From Natrialbaceae archaeon Tc-Br11_E2g14 (GTDB taxonomy: Archaea > Halobacteriota > Halobacteria > Halobacteriales > Natrialbaceae), in the NCBI GenBank assembly GCA_001564275.1, contig LKND01000008.1, positions 1-51,447 on the forward strand: DNA of 51,447 nucleotides, written 5' to 3'. Below the pieces are notes generated by a model. The model ran no database searches and had not been told where the DNA came from. It was given only the letters and a program-made list of their open reading frames with translations. Each line of letters opens with the position of its first letter. Positions within the stretch are counted from its first letter, which is position 1. The position numbers were made by a program, and so were the translations under genes. This document shows positions 8,841 through 16,091 of this stretch, in pieces.

Positions 8841-9557
8841 TTAGCGCTCGAACACGGTGAGGTGGTGACCGTCCGGGTCCCTCGCGGTCAATCGGCCGGC
8901 CGAACGCTCGAGCGAACAGGTCCAGGGCTCGAGGACCTCTCCAACCCGCTCGAGGTTCTCCGTTTCGAACCCGAGATCGACGTGAACCCCGCCGCGAGCG
9001 TCAGCCAGCCCGAGCTGGGGTTCCCAGAGCTCGAGAGCCATGGGCCCGTTCATGCGGACCCGTGTGCGTTCGTCGCCGCGATCGACCGTTTCGAACCCCA
9101 GCGTGGCGTATCGGTCCTCGGCCGCCTCGAGATCCGCGACCTCGAGGACGATCTCGAAGATACCGTCGATACCCGGACCCCCAACCGGCTGTTGCCCGAG
9201 TTCGACGCAGTTTCCGTCCGGATCGTAGAGGTACAGCGAGCGGGCCTCCCCGAACGTGTACTCTTCGAGGTCGTACGACGTCGAGAGCCGCTCCCACCAA
9301 TCGTCGTACTCCGCAGGTGGTATCGAGCACGCAAAGTGGGTGTGGACGCCCCCGCGGGGGACCCCGGTCGGGCGTCGCAACACGAGGGCGGACTCCCCGG
9401 CACGATAGGCGATCACGCTGTCCGGCCGTCGATCGACCGTCTCCCGGTCCGCGGTTGGTGGCTCACACGTCTCCAGGTCGAGGACCTCCTCGTAGAACCG
9501 TCTGGCGGGCTCGAGATACTTCACCTCGATGCCGAGCCAGGCCAGCCGTGTCAACAT
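8841..9557 (-). CDS. VOC-superfamily (glyoxalase/dioxygenase-like) protein
   Basis: 238 residues from ATG 9557, with a TATA-like CTCTTTGACC about 26 nt upstream on the same strand. It has two vicinal-oxygen-chelate modules. The first starts LTRLAWLGIEVKYLEPARRFYEEVLDLE and contains YLYDPDGNCVELGQ; the second starts GIDGIFEIVLEVADLEAAEDRY and ends ARDPDGHHLTVFE. Metal-ligand candidates are the conserved H/E positions at module ends, for example CVELG. Substrate unknown; annotation as catechol dioxygenase or bleomycin resistance would be guesswork. Its stop lies only 46 bp from the tnpB right end. Confidence 0.85.
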   Translation of the reverse strand: MLTRLAWLGIEVKYLEPARRFYEEVLDLETCEPPTADRETVDRRPDSVIAYRAGESALVLRRPTGVPRGGVHTHFACSIPPAEYDDWWERLSTSYDLEEYTFGEARSLYLYDPDGNCVELGQQPVGGPGIDGIFEIVLEVADLEAAEDRYATLGFETVDRGDERTRVRMNGPMALELWEPQLGLADARGGVHVDLGFETENLERVGEVLEPWTCSLERSAGRLTARDPDGHHLTVFER

Positions 9558-9802
9558 GGATGGCGGTACTCGCGGTGGGGTCAAAGAGCCATCGCCGCCG
9601 TGACGTACCTCGAGCGATCGAGTGTGAGTTGTCGGGGTCGTCGTATTCGCTTTCCCTCGAGCGTTCGACACGGGTCCCCGCTCGGGGATCCCTTGTTACA
9701 GCATTCCCCGTCTGAGGGAGTTGTGAGCCCCTCGAGAACGGCGTGTCCAGAGCGCGCCATGCATCCGTCATCGCCTGACGTGTCGGGGGTCTGTATGTAC
9801 TG

Positions 9803-10264
9803 TTACAACTGCTCTCCGGACTCTCGCGGTTCGACGTATCGAATCACGAAGTACGTGATGACGAGTGTGATAAGAAGAATGCCAAACGCGCCAGCTGCCG
9901 CCAGTGCATCACCAGTTGTTTCGAACTCGTCGATTCGGAAGCTGATTATCTCACGGGCGATCGCGATGATCGCGGCACCGATCACGATCTGCACGACGGG
10001 TTCCTCACGAACGTACGCAATGAGTGTTCGGTGGACCTCAACGATGATCAGCAGGAGGAGCACCGTATTCAGAAGATTGACCACGGCAATTGGATCCGTA
10101 AACTCCCCCGTCGACACGAGTTGCCACAGGCCGAGCAACAGATCGAACACCCCAATGACGAACAACAACAGCGTAAAGTACGCTGTCGCTAGCACGAGCC
10201 ACCGCATACTGATTACCGATGGTTCGGTGACCCGTGGTAGATCTAACTCTGGCGCCACATGCAT
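9803..10264 (-). CDS. PsiE-like four-helix membrane protein
   Basis: 153 residues with four clear hydrophobic segments at about 22-45, 62-80, 88-105 and 122-143. The pattern IVEVHRTLIAYVREE, then IGAAIIAIAREIISF, is typical of the phosphate-starvation-inducible PsiE family, whose biochemical role is not known. Its start at 10264 is preceded by an excellent TATA box, ACATTTATTGTATTA, about 24 nt upstream, so the mRNA is probably leaderless. Whether phosphate controls it in archaea is unknown. Confidence 0.75.
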   Translation of the reverse strand: MHVAPELDLPRVTEPSVISMRWLVLATAYFTLLLFVIGVFDLLLGLWQLVSTGEFTDPIAVVNLLNTVLLLLIIVEVHRTLIAYVREEPVVQIVIGAAIIAIAREIISFRIDEFETTGDALAAAGAFGILLITLVITYFVIRYVEPRESGEQL

Positions 10265-10497
10265 GTGTTGTCCGCTAATACAATAAATGTATCAGCCCAG
10301 TGAACCGCCTCGAGGCTCTCGGTTTCAGTCCCGAGGCCGATCCGACTCTCGCTGCGAGCAGCCGTCTCGAACCTCGGATTGTACTCGCCAGATGGCAACG
10401 GTGGCCTTCCCACGTCTCCCGGCCGTCTCCGAACGTCGAGTGACCCCGGATCGTATCACAGAAACGAGTACCGTCCCGGACGGTTCACGGGGGAAAG

Positions 10498-10517
10498 CCC
10501 ACGGCTTTAGCCGTGGG
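10498..10517. mobile_element. solo IS605/IS1341-type end hairpin
   Basis: CCCACGGCTTTAGCCGTGGG is a perfect 20-nt palindrome. It matches the left-end hairpin of the tnpB element at 7261 and differs by one base from its right-end hairpin at 8766. No transposase lies nearby, so this is an end left from a lost element or a short non-autonomous unit. Confidence 0.6.
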
Positions 10518-10540
10518 TTGGATCCGTCACCGCTACCTCT

Positions 10541-10582
10541 GTCGGTGATCGCCGACTCGGTATGGGAAGCCGCCGGTAAAAA
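10541..10582. repeat. P palindrome, copy 2 (diverged)
   Basis: GTCGGTGATCGCCGACTCGG begins a 42-bp segment matching 32 of 42 bases of the copy at 40873, mostly differing by transitions. It sits 23 bp from the solo hairpin, and the methyltransferase ribosome binding site starts right after it. Confidence 0.5.
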
Positions 10583-10600
10583 GGTGGAGGAGAGTGTACC

Positions 10601-11392
10601 ATGAACGGACGAATGACTCAGTACAGACGCGAGAACCAGGACGTGTGGAACGAGTGGAGCGAGGATTTTCAGGCGCTGTGGAACGCGAACACGGTAGACG
10701 GCGAACCGCCGCCGACACCGTCCCCGTTCGCCCCCGATGCCCCGGGTGACGTCCGTGATCGTGTCGTCGACACCGTCGAAGGGAAGGCCTACGTCGAACT
10801 GGGGTGTGGCGGTGGGCAGGGAAGCGTCGGGACGGCGGCGTTGGGTGCCAACCCGGTTGTGGGCATCGATTTCTCCGATGAGCAATTGGCACACGCACGG
10901 CACTTGCGTGACTGGTCTGGTGTCGACGCGACGTTTCTGCAGGCGGACGTGACGAGCCTGCCCTTTGGATCGGACACGTTCGACCTGGCCTCCTCCGAAT
11001 GGGTGTTCCAGATGGTCGATCACCTCGATAGCGCGCTGTCCGAAACCCGTCGGGTCCTCCGAGACGGTGGCGTGTTCGTGCTCAGCGTCCCGCATCCACT
11101 CTACGAGGCCATCGAGGCGGATACCGGGACGCTCGAGCGGAGCTATTACGACACCGGGCCCCGAGAGATCACCATCGACGAGGGGTACGACTCGAGTATG
11201 ATCGCGTTCGATCGGACGGTTGCTGCTCTCCATAACGCGCTCGTCGATGCCGGATTCGATGTTCGACGACTCATCGAACACCAGCGCCCCGAGGTCGAAT
11301 CGAACGATCCAGATGAGAGTGAGCTCCCGTCGATCCTCTGGAAGATCCCACAGAGTGTCCGATTCTGTGCAGTGGCGGTCGATCGTGTGTAG
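10601..11392 (+). CDS. class I SAM-dependent methyltransferase
   Basis: 263 residues. Motif I is seen as VELGCGGGQGSVGTAALGANPVVGIDFS (about 65-92), followed by an acidic D at the end of the second strand, motif II-like ADVTSLPFGSDTFDLASS and motif III LRDGGVFVLSVPHPLYEA. This is a Methyltransf_11-type fold, and the target cannot be read from sequence. The start is supported by GGTGGAGGAG about 9 nt upstream, a leadered start unlike most genes here. The promoter must lie in or before the repeat-bearing intergenic region. Confidence 0.85.
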   Translation: MNGRMTQYRRENQDVWNEWSEDFQALWNANTVDGEPPPTPSPFAPDAPGDVRDRVVDTVEGKAYVELGCGGGQGSVGTAALGANPVVGIDFSDEQLAHARHLRDWSGVDATFLQADVTSLPFGSDTFDLASSEWVFQMVDHLDSALSETRRVLRDGGVFVLSVPHPLYEAIEADTGTLERSYYDTGPREITIDEGYDSSMIAFDRTVAALHNALVDAGFDVRRLIEHQRPEVESNDPDESELPSILWKIPQSVRFCAVAVDRV

Positions 11393-11491
11393 ACCCGATT
11401 GAGCGATATCGTCGTCCAGACTCGAGCCTTCACCGTGTACAGCGTCCGATCGGGGTCATCGACTCCCCCGAAAAGCACCTGCGCCGCTGAA

Positions 11492-12871
11492 TCAGTAGAC
11501 GTATTCGTCGGCCGTCAACTGGACGTACCGGCCGTCTCGATGCCTGAATTTGGCCTTTTTGTACGCCCCGAGAACCTTCGCCGCGCCGAGGCCCGCGGTG
11601 TACTTCTGATTGATGATCGAGTCACCGTCACCGTTGCCCTGCATCTTGCTGATCGTGTCGAACGCCCAGTCCCAGTCGTCGGGCTCGTAGTCGGCCACGA
11701 TGTCCGCGAAGGCGACGTTGCGCAGGAGTTCGTCGCCGACGGCGCGCTTCCAGACCTCGTTGTAGTGCTCGAGACCGTCCGTCGCTGCCAGCCGACCAGC
11801 GATCTTCCCCGTGCGAACGGCGACGTGGTAGCCACCTTCGTGGAACGCCGAGGTGGTCCCCATCGCCCCACCGGCGACCGCGATATTCGCGCCCACCGGC
11901 GACTCGATCGGTCGCGTCGAGGAGATCGGATACGTCTCGGTCCCCTTCGATTTCCCGCGGTCCTCGACGCGTGGGATGTCCGTCTCGATATCGTACTCGT
12001 CACCATACTCGAGTTCGAGCAGGCGACGGATGTACTCCGCCCCCGCCGGGATACGGTCGTCCGTGGGCCGGAGGAGTTTGTACGATTCGGGGTGGGGAAC
12101 CTCAGAGAGATCCATTCCGATGGGCATCGTCAGGCCAACCCGAGCGACGGTGCCGTCGTTGGGGAAGATCCACGGGTAGGCGGTCTCGCCTGGCATGTAC
12201 CCCCACCAGAATTTGAGGGTGTCCTCGAACTCCTCGAACAGCTCCGGTGGGAACTCGCGGTACTCCTGGTAGGCGATGTGGTTCGCCACCGGCGGCGAGA
12301 GGTGATCGGAGACGCTCTTGCCGACGAGGAACTGGTCGAGTGCGTTTAGCGTAATTCGACGCTGGGGGCCGTCGGCGAGGACGACGTGGCTCGCCTCGAG
12401 CGTCTCGCCGTTCGAAAGCGTCAGGGTGTGGGTTGGCTCGGCCCCCGAAAGATCGCTCTCGAGATCCTTGACCGCAGTCCCGACGCGGAGGTCTGCGCCC
12501 GCTTCGGTGGCGCGTTCGTGGAGCCAGTCGTCCATCCGTGCCCGGTGGAAGGTGTAACCGAACTTGTCGTAGCTGGCGTCCATCCCAGTGGTCTCGAGGC
12601 GAACGGCACTCGAGGGGCCGACGAACTCGGTGGCCTCGAGTTCACGATGGATTACCTCGTCGGGAATTGCCGCGACGTCGAAGTCCATGATGTCGACCCA
12701 GTAGTCGAGCATCCCGGCGGCGTCTGTCGAGTCGGGGCCCAACCCCTCCCGGTCCTCGCGGGGGACGCCCTGTTCGAAGAGGACGGTCGCCGCCCCGTGA
12801 GCGGCCGCTCGCTCGGCCGCCGACGCACCGGCCGGGCCGCCGCCGACGATCGCAACGTCAACGCGTTTCAT
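11492..12871 (-). CDS. geranylgeranyl-reductase-family FAD oxidoreductase
   Basis: 459 residues from ATG 12871; a longer open frame upstream lacks coding character. N-terminal Rossmann dinucleotide motif VGGGPAGASAAE (about 8-19), a middle region with YDKFGYTFHRARMDDWLHE, and GGAMGTTSAFHEGGYHVAVRTG as the second FAD-binding block. The family includes digeranylgeranylglycerophospholipid reductase, which saturates isoprenoid chains of archaeal lipids, but has many paralogues with other substrates. The extra C-terminal part with ADEYVY is unusual to me. TATA-like AGTTTAATAGG about 27 nt upstream implies a leaderless mRNA. Divergent from the thioredoxin gene. Confidence 0.8.
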   Translation of the reverse strand: MKRVDVAIVGGGPAGASAAERAAAHGAATVLFEQGVPREDREGLGPDSTDAAGMLDYWVDIMDFDVAAIPDEVIHRELEATEFVGPSSAVRLETTGMDASYDKFGYTFHRARMDDWLHERATEAGADLRVGTAVKDLESDLSGAEPTHTLTLSNGETLEASHVVLADGPQRRITLNALDQFLVGKSVSDHLSPPVANHIAYQEYREFPPELFEEFEDTLKFWWGYMPGETAYPWIFPNDGTVARVGLTMPIGMDLSEVPHPESYKLLRPTDDRIPAGAEYIRRLLELEYGDEYDIETDIPRVEDRGKSKGTETYPISSTRPIESPVGANIAVAGGAMGTTSAFHEGGYHVAVRTGKIAGRLAATDGLEHYNEVWKRAVGDELLRNVAFADIVADYEPDDWDWAFDTISKMQGNGDGDSIINQKYTAGLGAAKVLGAYKKAKFRHRDGRYVQLTADEYVY

Positions 12872-13051
12872 ACTCCATTGGGACTCAGCGATCCCTATTA
12901 AACTGCCTGATACGAACCGCGCGGGAGCGTGCCGGCACGGGTCGATCGCCCCACGGCGAGCGGTCGACGACACTCGCAATTCTCCGCTCGGATCACGTCT
13001 CGCCTCGACGACGACCAACACCCACAGGTTCCTCGAGCCCCTGGTATCCAC

Positions 13052-13432
13052 ATGACCGACACAGGAGCGGAACGGGAGGGCCCGGCTGGCGCCCCCTCGA
13101 GACCGATCACGGTGGCCGCAGAGGCGGACGTCGACCGCGTCGTCGATCGACACGAAGTGGTCCTGCTCGAGTTCCACACTGCCGGTTGTTCGATGTGTGA
13201 TGCAATGGTGCCCGTCCTCAGCGGCGTTGCCCGGGCGACTGACGCCGCGGTGGCCACGGGAAACCCACGGGACGACCCGCCACTGCTCGAGCGGTTCGAC
13301 GTTCGGAGCGTCCCCCTCCTCGTGCTTTTCGTCGACGGGGAAGAGATCTCGAGACGCGCGGAGGGTTTCGTGCCCGCCGAGGACGTGATCGAGTGGCTGG
13401 TGAGGGAGTCGCCAGCCAGCCGAGTCGCGTGA
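13052..13432 (+). CDS. thioredoxin-fold protein
   Basis: 126 residues from the ATG at 13052. Thioredoxin fold with VVLLEFHTAGCSMCDAMVP, redox cysteines C46 and C49, then RFDVRSVPLLVLFVDGEEISR carrying the cis-proline (SVP) and a C-terminal helix. The active site is CSMC, not CGPC, so its redox potential and partner may differ from classical thioredoxin. Likely a cytosolic disulfide reductase or thiol-transfer protein. Transcribed toward uspA. Confidence 0.85.
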   Translation: MTDTGAEREGPAGAPSRPITVAAEADVDRVVDRHEVVLLEFHTAGCSMCDAMVPVLSGVARATDAAVATGNPRDDPPLLERFDVRSVPLLVLFVDGEEISRRAEGFVPAEDVIEWLVRESPASRVA

Positions 13433-13465
13433 GCAGGGGGCAACTCGATCACCCGTGGTCGATCA

Positions 13466-13873
13466 CTACCGCACGATCGTTACCGGCACCGGTGAGCGTC
13501 GGATCACGTTTTCGGCGACGCTCCCGAGGAGTGCACGCGAGACGCCTTCTCGACCGTGGCTCCCCATGACGATGTGTTCGACGTCGTGGTCTTCGGCGTA
13601 CTGCACGATCGTCCGTGCTGGCTTTCCGGGCGCCGTTTCGATCCGAACGTCCGTGTCGGCATCGAGGTGGTTGTCGACCTCCCTCGAGAGGTCCGCTTCG
13701 ACTTCGCCCGACTCGAACCGCTCTCGGAGGAGCTCGAACCCAGCGCCCGTGGAGCCACCTGCAAGTTCGATCACCCGAAGCAGGACGATCTCGGTATCGG
13801 GGTACTCACGGACCGCGTGCTCGAGGGCCTCCTGTGCCGGCATCGACCCGTCGTAGGGAACCAGAATTGCCAT
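13466..13873 (-). CDS. universal stress protein, UspA family
   Basis: 135 residues, a single Usp domain: MAILVPYDGSMPAQEALEHA at the N-terminus and the nucleotide-binding signature GSHGREGVSRALLGSVAENV near 102-121, so probably ATP-binding. ATG at 13873 is preceded by ATTTTATACCCC about 29 nt upstream, typical of a leaderless haloarchaeal gene. Function in this organism not inferable beyond a general stress role. Confidence 0.9.
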   Translation of the reverse strand: MAILVPYDGSMPAQEALEHAVREYPDTEIVLLRVIELAGGSTGAGFELLRERFESGEVEADLSREVDNHLDADTDVRIETAPGKPARTIVQYAEDHDVEHIVMGSHGREGVSRALLGSVAENVIRRSPVPVTIVR

Positions 13874-13982
13874 ATCGAGGTATCGTCGGCCAGGGGGTAT
13901 AAAATCCATCCACCGCGTGACCACGTCGCGATACAACCGACGGCCTGGGGCCCATTCGGTGGGCTGGCTCGTGGTTCGTCCG

Positions 13983-14681
13983 CTACCGCGGTCCTGGGTC
14001 CTCGATCTCGAGCGCCTCGAGGCGGTCCACAAGGGCTGCTTGTTTCTTCGTCGCTGCGGTCGCGCCGCGGAAGGTCGCCAGCGACTGCAGCCGGTTTTCG
14101 ATGGTCATCGTCGCGGCATCGATCTCCTCGCCCCAGTCGTAGCCCTGCTGTTTGAACAGGAAGTGCGTGAGCGCCCAGTACCCGATCGGTACCGGATTCT
14201 CCTCGGTGGATTCCCCGACTGGCGGGAGCCGCTCGTCGAACGCTCGCAGGCACTCGATCGTGAGGTCGGCGGCCCGCTGTCGGAGGACGTAGGCTCGCTC
14301 GCCCCCGACGGGACCGTATTTCTCCCGCAGTTTGGCCTTGGCATTCTCGTACGTCGGATCGAACGACTGGATCTCCCACCCCTCGAGTGGACCAGTCTCG
14401 TGCCAGTCGGCCCACCGCGGGCGCTCTTCCTCGATGACGGCGTCGGGATCACCGGAGACGACGACGGTCAGTTGGCCCGCCTCGAGACGCTCGAGGTCGT
14501 GTTCCTCACGGGTCAGCGGGCGCGTTTCGTGACGGGCGAAGCTGCCGGCTCGCCAGAACCAGCCCGATTCGAACGCGTCGACCGACTGGAATCGGTCCCA
14601 GGCGGGAACCATGTACTCCTGCAGGAACGTCCATTCAGCCTCGGTATGCTGCAGGTCGAACGTGAGCTGTGCACTGCGCAT
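13983..14681 (-). CDS. uncharacterised protein, paralogue B of a tandem pair
   Basis: 232 residues from ATG 14681, only 2 nt after the stop of its paralogue. Similar layout: an N-terminal FLQEYMVPAWDRFQS segment, GWFWRAG, a strand LTVVVSGDPDAV, a WEIQSFDPTYENAKAKLREKYG segment, then a helical C-terminus containing GYWALTHFLFKQQGYDWGEE and RLQSLATFRGA. No signal peptide or membrane segment. The WFWR...GDP followed by a helical Y..E...YG region reminds me of the thiopeptide-type/lantibiotic dehydratase C-terminal fold, but weakly, and I do not assign a function. Confidence 0.75.
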   Translation of the reverse strand: MRSAQLTFDLQHTEAEWTFLQEYMVPAWDRFQSVDAFESGWFWRAGSFARHETRPLTREEHDLERLEAGQLTVVVSGDPDAVIEEERPRWADWHETGPLEGWEIQSFDPTYENAKAKLREKYGPVGGERAYVLRQRAADLTIECLRAFDERLPPVGESTEENPVPIGYWALTHFLFKQQGYDWGEEIDAATMTIENRLQSLATFRGATAATKKQAALVDRLEALEIEDPGPR

Positions 14682-14683
14682 AC

Positions 14684-15457
14684 TCAGATCGTGGCCTCCC
14701 CCGTCGACTGCTCCTCGAGCCACGTCTCGAGTTCGGCCTCGAGGTCGCGTATCGACGCCTGTAGGCGGGCATACTCCTCGCGAGCCGCGTCGGCACCCCG
14801 GTAGCTCGCGATGGAGTGCAACCGACTCTCGAGGCCCCGCTCGAGGGCCGCAATTTCGTCGTACCAGTCGTAGCCCGACTGGACGAAAAGCGAGTGCAGG
14901 AGGCTCCAGAAGCCGATGCCGAGTGGGTTCTGATCAGTCGGATCGGGGGCGGCCGGCAGTTCATCGTCGAATTCCTCGGCGAGTGTGAGGGCTAGCCGCG
15001 AGGTCAGTGGCTTGTACCGATACTCGAGGGTGCCACCACTCCACCCCTTCACCTCGCGTTGCTGTGCCAGCAAACTCTCGTATCCCGCCTCGTCGTAGCG
15101 ACGAAGGCTCCAGTCGGCGAGGCCGTCGGCGGCCTCCCAAGCGTCTCCGTGGGTGTCGACGAATCCGGCTGGATCACCGTCGAACACGAGCCTAACTTGG
15201 CCACCGTCCAGGCCAACGTCGTACGGTTCGAACTGGCCGTATCGCCAGAACCACCCCTGTTGCCAGTGGGCGCTCGAGCGATAGCGGTCCCAGTTTGGTG
15301 CCAGGACTTTCTCGAGGAATCGCTGTTCAGCAGCGGGCGAATCAAATCGGAGGTCGATTGTTGCGCCAATCACGGCCGATGTGTCGTCGCGCGGGCATGT
15401 AATCGTTCGGCGAACTGCATTTCTGTCGATAAGCTGTCGCTCTATTCGACTCTCCAT
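14684..15457 (-). CDS. uncharacterised protein, paralogue A of a tandem pair
   Basis: 257 residues from ATG 15457; a GTG at 15373 would give an N-terminus closer to its paralogue. Shared blocks: RFLEKVLAPNWDRYRS, QQGWFWRYGQF, VRLVFDGDPAGF, WSLRRYDEAGYES and GFWSLLHSLFVQSGYDWYDE, then a predicted coiled-coil end (RLQASIRDLEAELETWLEEQ). Both copies keep the paired tryptophans and GDP, so both are probably folded and functional, perhaps as a heteromer. Soluble, acidic. The divergent HTH gene may regulate the pair. Confidence 0.75.
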   Translation of the reverse strand: MESRIERQLIDRNAVRRTITCPRDDTSAVIGATIDLRFDSPAAEQRFLEKVLAPNWDRYRSSAHWQQGWFWRYGQFEPYDVGLDGGQVRLVFDGDPAGFVDTHGDAWEAADGLADWSLRRYDEAGYESLLAQQREVKGWSGGTLEYRYKPLTSRLALTLAEEFDDELPAAPDPTDQNPLGIGFWSLLHSLFVQSGYDWYDEIAALERGLESRLHSIASYRGADAAREEYARLQASIRDLEAELETWLEEQSTGEATI

Positions 15458-15573
15458 CGATGTCAGTCCTTACGAACCGCGAGTCGAGGACCAATCACCT
15501 GTACGGTTCTCGCGTGCTCAGAGCCATGGTCCAAAAAAGTATATCACGCGGGCCCCGGAATCCCCAGCGCACG

Positions 15574-15978
15574 ATGCCCAGACCCACTGACACCCCCGAC
15601 ATCCGTGAGCAAGGGCTCGAGGACCTCGAGGCGCTTGGCCACCCGGACCGCCTCAGAATCCTGCGGGTGCTCGCCACGGCCGAGGAACCGCTATCATTTT
15701 CGACCTTGCGCAAGCAGGTGGACATTCGGGACAGCGGCCGTTTCAACTACCACTTGACGGCCCTCGAGGGCCGCTTCGTCAGGCGATCGACTGGGGGGTA
15801 CGAACTGGGTCACAGTGGCGAACGAATCGTCCTCGCGGCTGCTGGGCTCGATCCTGCGGTCGTGACCGAACGCGAGACGAGCAATGCGGGCGTGGCAGAA
15901 TCGACCGACGAGGGTTGCCCCGTCTGCGGCGAGACGGACTGCGAGCGGTGGATCCACGTGCACTTCTCCTCCCAGTAA
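15574..15978 (+). CDS. ArsR-like winged-helix regulator with C-terminal CxxC/CxxxC motif
   Basis: 134 residues. HTH: LEALGHPDRLRILRVLATAEEPLSFSTLRKQV, then FNYHLTALEGRFVRRSTGGYELG, the wing. The C-terminus has CPVCGETDC, likely a metal or redox site. Start chosen at 15574 because a TATA-like AAAAAAGTATAT lies about 30 nt upstream; an ATG at 15526 would put that element inside the gene. Divergent from the two tandem paralogues, with about 115 bp between. Confidence 0.8.
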   Translation: MPRPTDTPDIREQGLEDLEALGHPDRLRILRVLATAEEPLSFSTLRKQVDIRDSGRFNYHLTALEGRFVRRSTGGYELGHSGERIVLAAAGLDPAVVTERETSNAGVAESTDEGCPVCGETDCERWIHVHFSSQ

Positions 15979-16091
15979 CTCTGAACCTGCGGTGAACTCG
16001 TTCTCGGGCTTGTCGTGGCTCGCTGGTGATTCGTGAAGGGAGTATCCGCCGAACCGTCGAACTCGCTCGTGTTGCGCCGTCGCCTCGAGAC

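Larger units (their letters stand above)
10265..10600. other. intergenic region with IS-end relic and palindrome
   Basis: 336 bp between psiE and the methyltransferase. The first 30 bp are the psiE promoter. The middle (10300-10490) shows nothing I recognise. The right part holds an isolated IS605-type hairpin (10498-10517) and a P palindrome (10541-10582), followed by GGTGGAGGAG as ribosome binding site for the next gene. Confidence 0.5.

Noticed and set aside
8832-10286. Long rightward open frame of 484 codons opposite the VOC and psiE genes
   Set aside because: Antisense shadow of two real leftward genes. The translation is arginine- and proline-rich and ends in threonine/serine-rich low complexity.
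11492-13177. Long N-terminal extension of the reductase-like flavoprotein to 13177
   Set aside because: The extra 102 residues lack coding character and overlap the divergent thioredoxin gene. The ATG at 12871 begins the Rossmann motif and has a TATA box at the right distance.
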